In this document: positions 57,001 to 64,000 of the stretch, in pieces
Layout: each line of letters starts with the position of its first letter
Position numbering within the stretch: the first letter of the stretch is position 1
NCBI GenBank assembly: GCA_024734495.1
Contig: JALMQS010000225.1
Location: forward strand, 5,916,519 to 5,980,518
DNA from: Forficula auricularia
Taxonomy: Eukaryota > Arthropoda > Insecta > Dermaptera > Forficulidae
DNA: 64,000 nucleotides
Direction of reading: 5' to 3'
The notes under the pieces: model-generated
Told to the model about the DNA's origin: nothing
The model's database searches: none
The model's input: only the letters and a program-made list of their open reading frames with translations
Program-made: the position numbers and the translations under genes

Positions 57001-57640
57001 CTTTTGACACCTTCTGTTTGATGACAGGGTCTGATGTATGGACGGTGCCTAACCATGTGTTCTATTTGTGTTGATACTTTGTCATCGGGGTGGGGGTTCT
57101 GAGTTTTGACCCTCAGCAGCAGTAGTAGTAGTAGCAGCAGGATTATTTCTCATTTCGTTCGTGCTTGGCCAATTGCGCACAATGGGCCCTGGGGGCTCTG
57201 CCCCCCCTCTCGTATTTCCAGTCAAGCCTTCCAACCCCCCAAAAGGGAGGGAGGGTTTATTCAATATGACAACTCACTTCTCTCTCCGGGCAGGCACAGA
57301 TCAATTCTTTTTTTATTTAAACACTAAATAAAGGATCCGAATGAATGAACGACCGACCGGGGGGGGGGGGGGGGGGAGAGAAAATATTATAATTTATTTA
57401 TTTATTTTTTCTCTCTCCCTAAGGTCTTAAGAGATGAATAAGTATTATATGTTGCTTGGAAATATCATATTTATACATTCCCCATAGTTATACATTTAAT
57501 GATTTCAATGATATTTTTAGCCGTTGTTAGGTTAAAGACATAAACAGAGTATTTCAATTGTTTCAATTTCACTTTTAAAATTAATTATTTTAATATTTTT
57601 ATTTTATTTTAATGAGCAATGATATTTAATTACAAATATA
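57001..57640. other. Higher-GC island, then a long G-run
   Basis: 57020-57310 is complex, with CAGCAGCAGTAGTAGTAGTA, GGGCCCTGGGGGCTCTGCCC and CTTCTCTCTCCGGGCAGGCA. A run of about 18 G follows at 57359. Frames over the CAG/AGT tract are artefacts. It is one of the candidate regulatory blocks. Confidence 0.4.
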
Positions 57641-57818
57641 TTATATTATTTAAACAATTAAATATTCCAAAGCGCCTCCCAATCGATCGCAGACCCCAAA
57701 GATCGAAAATAATTTTCTCTTTACGCGGGGCGCGACCACAACGAGGCCGTGTAAAGACAATTAATAACAAATTTAAATTTAGGGAACGAAGAAAAGATTA
57801 TTTTTATTATTGACAAAA

Positions 57819-57912
57819 GGATCAGCCAGCTCGGAACCCGGGATCTTGTGCATGTGTACTGCAATGCTTTGTCATAGAGCTTTAGCTCCTATTTCCACTA
57901 AGCTACTGATCC
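57819..57912 (-). tRNA. tRNA-like segment (family B, inverted copy)
   Basis: GGATCAG and CTGATCC acceptor halves are both present, and the T-arm is damaged (CGGGTTCCGAGCTGG on the minus strand). The anticodon-type loop reads GTACACA on the minus strand. Probably a repeat head. Confidence 0.4.
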
Positions 57913-58254
57913 CTGAACCCAAACTAATACCTATTGTCTATATGAATTATACAAAGATCCCGGGTTCGAGCCCCGGCTGATCCTTTTGTCTATAATAAAA
58001 TCAATCTTTTCTTCGTTCCCTAAATTTAAATTTGTTATTGAAATTGTCTTTACACGGCCTCGTTCTGTGGTCGCGCCCCGCGTGAAGAGAGAATTATTTT
58101 CGATCTTTGGAGGTCTGCGATCGGTTGGGAGGAGCTGGAATATTTAATTGTTTAATTAATGAATCAAGGCCTATGCTGCGAAAAATGAACGAGGAGAGGA
58201 TTAAAAAAGAAATTCCATAATTCATATAGACAATAGGTATTAGTTTGAGTTCAG

Positions 58255-58353
58255 GGATCAGTAGCTTAGTGGATATAGGAGCTAAAGCTCTTATGACAAA
58301 CAAAGCATTGCAGTACACATGCAAAGATCCCGGGTTCGAGCCCCGGCTGATCC
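58255..58353 (+). tRNA. tRNA-like segment (family B, direct copy)
   Basis: Acceptor, T arm and TTGCA GTACACA TGCAA stem-loop are all intact. Four extra bases (a CAAA duplication) lengthen the insertion between D-like region and anticodon arm. Confidence 0.45.
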
Positions 58354-58400
58354 TTTTGTCTGTAACAAAAATAATCTTTTTCTTCGTTCCCTAAATTTAA

Positions 58401-59261
58401 ATTTGATATTATATTATATTTCAACAATGAGAAATTTAATTAATTAGAAAAAATTAATTAAATAAAAAAAAATAGAATAATTTATTTATTTTAAAGAAAA
58501 TCCCAAGAAATTTTGTCATCTTCTAAATCCGTTATGTAATGAATTATGTTTAATTACATGCTCAGGATGGGTTGTTTTTAATTCATAATTTAAAATGAAA
58601 ATCTTCATAAATTTTTAATTTTTTTAAAAAAAAAACAAAACAAAAACAAACAAATAAATATTGTATTTTTTTATAATTTTATTAAAATTTTGATTTTAAA
58701 TAACGAATTAAAAAATATTCCCTCTTCTCTCCAACTAGACTTTTCAAATACAAACATTTTAAATAAAAAGCGGAATTTAGAAAAAAAAATATCCAAATCT
58801 AATTCTCTGTATGGAAACCATACAATTTTTTACACCAGAAACAACTTTCTCCGACTTTCCATTCTTTAATTATCTTGAGAATGAATGAAAATTTTGAAAA
58901 AAAAAATCAACATCATCATAACAACGGCTTAAAACATCAATAAAATCATTGAAAAAAAAACATCTTTTCGACATTTATGAAACGAATGCTGTGAAACTTC
59001 AACTAGAGATCGTCCAAATCAGTTTTCACGGAAAAACAGACAATTTATAACACCAGAAAGAACTTTCTAAAAAAAAAGACTTATAAACAGGTATTGTTGT
59101 TTCAATATGACGTTTAACATCAATTATTTTTACATTTTAATTTTATTTTAATGAGCAATAATATTTAATTAAAAATTTATTATATTATATTTCAACAATA
59201 GAAAATTTATTTAATTAGGTTAATTAATGAAGTAAAAAAAATTTTAGAATAATTTAATTGA
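58401..59261. other. AT-rich DNA related to the 34.3-35.6 kb duplication
   Basis: CATAACAACGGCTTAAAACA near 58919 and CACCAGAAAGAACTTTCTA near 59052 link it to the repeats at 34785 and 46484. No gene. Confidence 0.5.
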
Positions 59262-59402
59262 AAAGTTTTTGTTTTGCCGAGAGTAGCAGAGTTGTTGATT
59301 CACAAAGAGAAACAAAGAGGTTATCCTCTGCTTGATGCAAATAAACATATACACATATATATCGAGATGATATATCTGTATAATCTGTATATATATTATT
59401 TA
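59262..59402 (-). mobile_element. Inverted copy of the Penelope-like end at 55960-56110
   Basis: It starts AAAAGTTTTTGTTTTGCCGA and runs through GAGTAGCAGAGTTGTTGATT to the (TA)-rich part, where the LTR retrotransposon begins directly. The LTR element therefore probably inserted into this copy. Confidence 0.55.
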
Positions 59403-60170
59403 TGTAGGAAGTTAAAATTAAAAGAAGTTGCAAACACATACAGTATATTGAAACAGGGTTAGTCTTTAAAAAGACTATTGATGAAAATGCTTTTTTAAAA
59501 TAATAAGGTTAGTTCTGAAAGAACTATTGTCCATATGCTTTCTAAAAATAAGAATGATGTCTCAATATATATGTGTTCGCCAATGAAATAATGAAAAATC
59601 CACTTACTTTAGAATAGGACCGCCTTGCTAGCATTTCAAGGCTGATGTCTGTGCCAAGGCTTTTGTAGGCGCTGGGTCGCCTGGGAGAGCGGTTTCCCAT
59701 AGGGATGTTCTTTGTTCAGATGCCGGAGCAAGAGTGACAGATGTTACACGTTCACGAAATATTTATGCGAAAAGAGACTGAGACGCTCGAGCTCTGTGAG
59801 CCAATGAGAGCCCGCCTAATATCGCCTTGATTTAGATATAAGTTAAGTGAAGTTTGTCGATATGTTTAGTTTATAGTCAGTTAGAAACGAGCCCTGGTCA
59901 AGATGACATGCTTATCGATGTGTTAGCTTGTCGATTTGATAGCAAGTGTACGATGTATTAATTAATTACGTGTATTACGATGTTTTAACGACGACCCCTA
60001 GACACGAATCTGTATATAACCCCTTTTTGTAAATAAATATATATAAAAGAAGTGAATGTGTGTTATTGTTTATTTCACCCCTATGAGCGAAGAGGGTGAA
60101 ACCCGCGCCTTCTACAAGTGGAGGCCTGTCCAAGATGAATCGTAGGGGGTGAAACCCCCCGCCCCCTACA
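59403..60170 (+). repeat. LTR of a retrotransposon, copy 1 (768 bp)
   Basis: The ends are TGTAGG and CCTACA, the usual TG...CA inverted ends. It holds a CCAAT box at 59801, TATATAA at 60013 and AATAAA at 60032, consistent with promoter and polyadenylation signals. The last 60 bp contain two related blocks (CTTCTACAAGTGGAGGCC and CCCCTACAAATGGGTGC). The LTR-PBS boundary therefore seems to have been duplicated. Confidence 0.85.
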
Positions 60171-60297
60171 AATGGGTGCTCGCGTCCGGGATGAATCATA
60201 AAAAGTTTATCTTACCGGAGACGATTTGATGACGAAATGACGGAACGTGACGTGGAATCTTGTTGATATTCTGGTGAAAAAATTGTGCCCTAGAAAA

Positions 60298-61689
60298 ATG
60301 AAGAATCTTGGCCAGCATGTCAATATCGAGAGAAACTTGACAGACTTCGATTTTGAGGACGTCAAAAAGCTTTTTAAACTTATTTTTGACGAAGAAGGCA
60401 ATCGACACACGAGGCGAAAATTGAAGCTTTTCGAAGGCTTTAATTTTGACTCTTTTAGTCGAGAGCGCAAAGCAAAAGCCGTTTGCAGTGACTTCTCTCA
60501 ATCGGACCTGGTAATTATCTCTTCGATATTAGGCTTGCCCACAGACTCCGACAAGAAGTGTCTTGCCAGAAATCTCGTGGTAAGCTTGTCCGATTTTGGC
60601 CATCTGAAAAGGGTGCACGGGACTTTCATCAAAAGACACGCGCGTGGACGACGGACAACCAGCTAAACAGCTGGGGGGAGATGAATTCTCTCGGAGCTTC
60701 TGCGAAGCCAGGAATTCGATTGAAAAGTTCGACGGAACGGGGAGCGTTTCAATCGAACAGTGGATCAAAGAGATTCAGGATTTAGTTGAAGAATCCGGAT
60801 GGGGTTCGACGGAACTATTTTTTCTGGTGAAGATGTCGCTAGCAGGCTATGCGAAAGATTATATTCAAAGCGAAAGAGGTTTGACTTCTTGGAGTTTGCT
60901 CGAAACAGCTCTGAAAGAGGAATTCTCGCAAAAGATGAAAAAGACGACGAGGACGACGACGACGATGTTGAACAAAGCAAAGAGGATTGCTTTGTCCATA
61001 GCGAGGTCTACGAAGAAGATGTTTCATTTTGCGAGAAAGTTCCCTTTCACCGGCTGCAGCAGGACGCCAACGAGGACGACGCCGATGACGACGGCAACGA
61101 GGAGAGGTTCAAAGAAGAAATCGCCGATGTCGATTTGGATGAAAACGAAGATGTTGACGAGGAGGACGTAGTTGATTTGGGTGAAAGTGGTGTGAAAGAA
61201 ATTGCCTACTTGCCGGATGAGCTGAAAGAAGAATTTGAAGAATTAACGCCGAGGAAAATACTTGGAAAAGGTGAATTGCTTGAGGATGAGAGCCAAGACA
61301 GAGAAATAGGAAAAAACAATTCAATTATGGATTTGCGAGAAGAAAGAAGAGTCAACAAAGAGATGAAAGAGTGCTCTTTGTTAGAAACAAGAGATAAAGA
61401 AAAAGATACGCAACGAAGGATGAATAATAACCGCCCAGGTATAGCAACAAAAAAGCTTCTCCAAAACGTGACGCATACTAGCGTAAGTGATATTTCAAAA
61501 ATCATTTATAATAAACGCTATTCATTAATTAAATTTGTGAAAAATATTGGTGAATATGTTTATATTAATAAACGTTTGAGGTGCTCTGAAAATAATTTTA
61601 TTTTTGATCGAGGAAAGATGTCACGTGATTTTTGCGCAAGGTGCGCGGTTCGTGGGTTTGCGAGTGTGGGTGTTTGTCCGTGTGTGTAA
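60298..61689 (+). pseudogene. gag-like gene of the LTR retrotransposon, frameshifted
   Basis: The coding signal passes through three frames. First 60298-60640, basic, with RKLKLFEGFNFDSF. The first in-frame ATG is at 60298, and the stretch from 60247 lacks ATG. Then about 60640-60930, holding KFDGTGSVSIEQWIKEIQDL and LTSWSLLETALKEEFSQ, which resemble the capsid-type retrotransposon gag domain (FDG...W...TW..L...L...F). Then about 60930-61689, first strongly Asp/Glu-rich, then Lys/Glu-rich, with no CCHC zinc knuckle. The frame changes are probably decay. A programmed shift is less likely, since no slippery site is evident. Capsid assignment is by pattern resemblance. Confidence 0.6.
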
Positions 61690-62700
61690 ACAAGTGTTTT
61701 TGCAGTGCATTGACCATCCCGAAAAATTCCCACCCATAGTGAAGTGTGAGTGTATATGTGTGAAAACGTGCAGCTCGCCACCCAAGAGAAAGAGAAAACG
61801 AACCCTACGAACAATACGAGACGTAGAAAAATGGATAAAGGTTTTCTTGAATAATTATTGTAGCTAGATTAAAATTTATAATTTAATTTAAATTATGAGG
61901 ACGAAATTTTTGATTAAGATTGAAGTTTGAGCAATCAATCGTTCTTAAATTTTTTTGGTTTTTGTTTAAAAAATTAGTTTGTTTTTATGAAGTATAATTT
62001 TGTTTTGAACGTTGAATGATTAATTTTAGATTTCAAATTTTGAAAGAGAGAAATTAAGTTCAGAGTTAAATAGGTAGATTTTAATAAAAGAATTTAATTT
62101 GAAGACGAGATATTCAATTCAATTCAAAATTTAAATTCGAAGAAATTTTAAAATTAAAGATGGGAATCTTGAGAAATTTTATATTTGATTCGGGTTAAAT
62201 TTTCATGTGGTTAAATTTGGAATGAAGGATTTTTAGATAATTCTTTTATGGTAGATTATAATTGATAAACGATTTTTATAAAGAGACTCTAGACCGACTT
62301 ATATAATTGGGATATTTAATGAGATCATTTGAAAAGAGAATTTAAATTTAAATTTTTATGATTATTAATTAAATTTAAATTAAACGTGGAAGAATTTGAT
62401 TTTTGAATTGAAGGAATGAAACAATTTTAGATATAAGAGGAAGTCTAATACTTTATTATTCTTATAGATGTGGAGATCATCATTTTTGTTAAAATGATCT
62501 TCTTTTAAAATTAAGTTACATATTATTTCTATATAATTATTATGTTTAAGACGTTGAAAATTGCTTTACGTGTTAAGAGTGATTTGATTTAAATTGTATC
62601 GAGGGATTTTTCATACGATTTTTGTGGACTTTAGTATAATTTGATTTTCTATACAGGATTGGGATTGTTTTGTTTTAACGGGTCGTTAAAAGTTTTTAGG
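61690..62700. other. Non-coding 3' part of the LTR element
   Basis: AT-rich DNA without open frames, mostly short purine-rich and AATT-type words. It could be a decayed pol or a filler as in non-autonomous elements. Nothing is readable. Confidence 0.5.
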
Positions 62701-62707
62701 ATGGCCG

Positions 62708-63823
62708 TGTAGGAAGTTAAAATTAAAAGAAGTTGCAAACACATACAGTATATTGAAACAGGGTTAGTCTTTAAAAAGACTATTGATGAAAATGCTTTTT
62801 TAAAATAATAAGGTTAGTTCTGAAAAGAACTATTGTCCATATGCTTTCTAAAAATAAGAATGATGTCTCAATATATATGTGTTCGCCAATGAAATAATGA
62901 AAAATCCACTTACTTTAGAATAGGACCGCCTTGCTAGCATTTCAAGGCTGATGTCTGTGCCAAGGCTTTTGCAGGCGCTGGGTCGCCTGGGAGAGCGGTT
63001 TCCCATAGGGATGTTCTTTGTTCAGATGCCGGAGCAAGAGTGACAGATGTTACACGTTCACGAAATATTTATGCGAAAAGAGACTGAGACGCTCGAGCTC
63101 TGTGAGCCAATGAGAGCCCGCCTAATATCGCCTTGATTTAGATATAAGTTAAGTGAAGTTTGTCGATATGTTTAGTTTATAGTCAGTTAGAAACGAGCCC
63201 TGGTCAAGATGACATGCTTATCGATGTGTTAGCTTGTCGATTTGATAGCAAGTGTACGATGTATTAATTAATTACGTGTATTACGATGTTTTAACGACGA
63301 CCCCTAGACACGAATATGTATATAACCCCTTTTTTGTAAATAAATATATATATAAAGAAGCAGGCACTGGGTCGCCTGGGAGAGCGGTTTCCCATAGTGA
63401 TGTTCTTTGTTCAGAGGCCGGAGCAAGAGTGACAGATGTTACACGTTCACGAAATATTTATGCGAAAAGAGACTGAGACGCTCGAGCTCTGTGAGCCAAT
63501 GAGAGCCCGCCTAATATCGCCTTGATTTAGATATAAGTTAAGTGAAGTTTGTCGATTTGTTTAGTTTATAGTCAGTTGAAGACGAGCGATAGTTAAGATG
63601 ACACGATGTATTGATTAACGATGTGTATTATGATGTTTCACGACGACCCCTAGACACGAATCTGTATAAACCCCTTTTTGTAAATAAATATATATATAAA
63701 GAAGTGAATGTGTGTTATTGTTATTTTCACCCCTATGAGCGAAGAGGGTGAAACCCGCGCCTTCTACAAGTGGAGGCCTGTCCGGGATAAATCGTAGGGG
63801 GTGAAAACCCCCCGCCCCCTACA
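62708..63823 (+). repeat. LTR copy 2, with an internal 389-bp tandem duplication
   Basis: It starts TGTAGGAAGTTAAAATTAAA and ends CCCCCTACA like copy 1. The block beginning CAGGCGCTGGGTCGCCTGGG (62972) starts again at 63361 (CAGGCACTGGGTCGCC), so it carries two TATA/AATAAA segments. The second block has a deletion relative to the first, giving 1116 bp overall. Confidence 0.85.
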
Positions 63824-64000
63824 AATGGGGGCTCGTCCGGGATGAATCATAAAAAGTTTATCTTACCGGAGACGAATTGATGACGAAATGACGGAACGTG
63901 ACGTGGAATCTTGTCGATATTCTGGTGAAAAAATTGTGCCCTAGAAGAATGAAGAATCTTGGCCAGCATAGTCAATATCGAGAGAAACTTGACAGACTTC
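63824..64000 (+). mobile_element. Start of a second internal region (tandem element)
   Basis: A perfect 18-base tRNA-Pro primer-binding site, TGGGGGCTCGTCCGGGAT (63826-63843), follows the LTR. After it the sequence repeats 60190-60346 almost exactly and runs off the window. The element is therefore arrayed LTR-internal-LTR-internal with a period of about 3.3 kb. Confidence 0.9.

Larger units (their letters stand above)
57645..58400. repeat. Inverted pair of family B tRNA-headed repeats
   Basis: An inverted copy (57650-57912) and a direct copy (58013-58400) face each other. Near the inner part of each is CACGGCCTCGTT(C)GTGGTCGCG-type GC-rich sequence (57722-57755 and 58049-58080), absent from the 17-kb copies. 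A further broken piece (57953-57985) lies between them. Confidence 0.65.
60171..62707 (+). mobile_element. Internal region of the LTR retrotransposon (gag-like only)
   Basis: It starts with a tRNA-Pro-type primer-binding site, damaged here (TGGGTGCTCGCGTCCGGGAT, from 60173). A gag-like coding region follows to 61689, then about 1 kb of AT-rich DNA without open frames. No protease, reverse transcriptase, RNase H, integrase or env can be read, so this is a non-autonomous or heavily deleted copy. No clear polypurine tract precedes the second LTR. Confidence 0.8.

Noticed and set aside
60196..61505. Several antisense open frames over the gag-like region
   Set aside because: They mirror the biased composition of the sense acidic and basic coding region; none has an independent domain signal.

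Overview
The window is nuclear DNA from an animal with split genes, most likely an insect. It is strongly A+T-rich, almost without long open reading frames, and packed with arthropod-type transposon debris. The only host gene I can support is on the + strand: two exons (40041-40157 and 42389-42619) of the RUNX-partner protein core-binding factor beta (CBFB; Brother/Big brother in Drosophila). The earlier exons are not recognisable here. Most of the first 40 kb may therefore be CBFB intron or 5' flank, but the sequence alone does not prove that.

Regions 1-40 kb: AT-rich intronic or intergenic DNA with many elements that have definable ends. These include pogo-like elements (1674-2169), a CACTTTGCGTCG terminal-inverted-repeat element (2580-3417), a mariner-like fold-back (4527-5111), hAT elements with 8-bp target duplications (10102-10522, 22817-24021, 36584-36870), a LINE fragment split by the second hAT (22597-24265), and a decayed piggyBac-like element (32501-33736). 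Between them lie blocks of more complex, higher-GC DNA with GA/CT tracts that look like candidate regulatory islands. One of these, 28478-28771, holds four consensus RUNX sites.

Regions 40-50 kb: the CBFB exons, with an inverted repeat pair flanking the first one and a pogo-like element ending 48 bp before the second. Downstream is a terminal-inverted-repeat element (42745-44428) that carries an internal higher-order minisatellite and encloses another element (43701-44341). Then come another short inverted-repeat element and a five-copy satellite with a period of about 471 bp (47600-49960).

Regions 50-64 kb: nested palindromes built on the CCGACTTC...GAAGTCGG motif, C-rich modules, inverted copies of a tRNA-headed repeat, and Penelope-like ends. 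The last 4.6 kb is a tandemly arranged LTR retrotransposon: LTR 59403-60170, a gag-like pseudogene, LTR 62708-63823, then the internal region again. It has a primer-binding site matching tRNA-Pro and no visible pol.

The most distinctive recurring signal is a motif CTGAWGA - hairpin - GAAAC, usually in inverted pairs (8.3, 9.5, 27.0 and 55.9 kb, with weaker relatives at 15.0, 15.4, 17.8, 26.5 and 53.2 kb). It resembles the hammerhead ribozyme core reported for Penelope-like retroelements, but every clear copy carries one extra base before the hairpin, so activity is uncertain.
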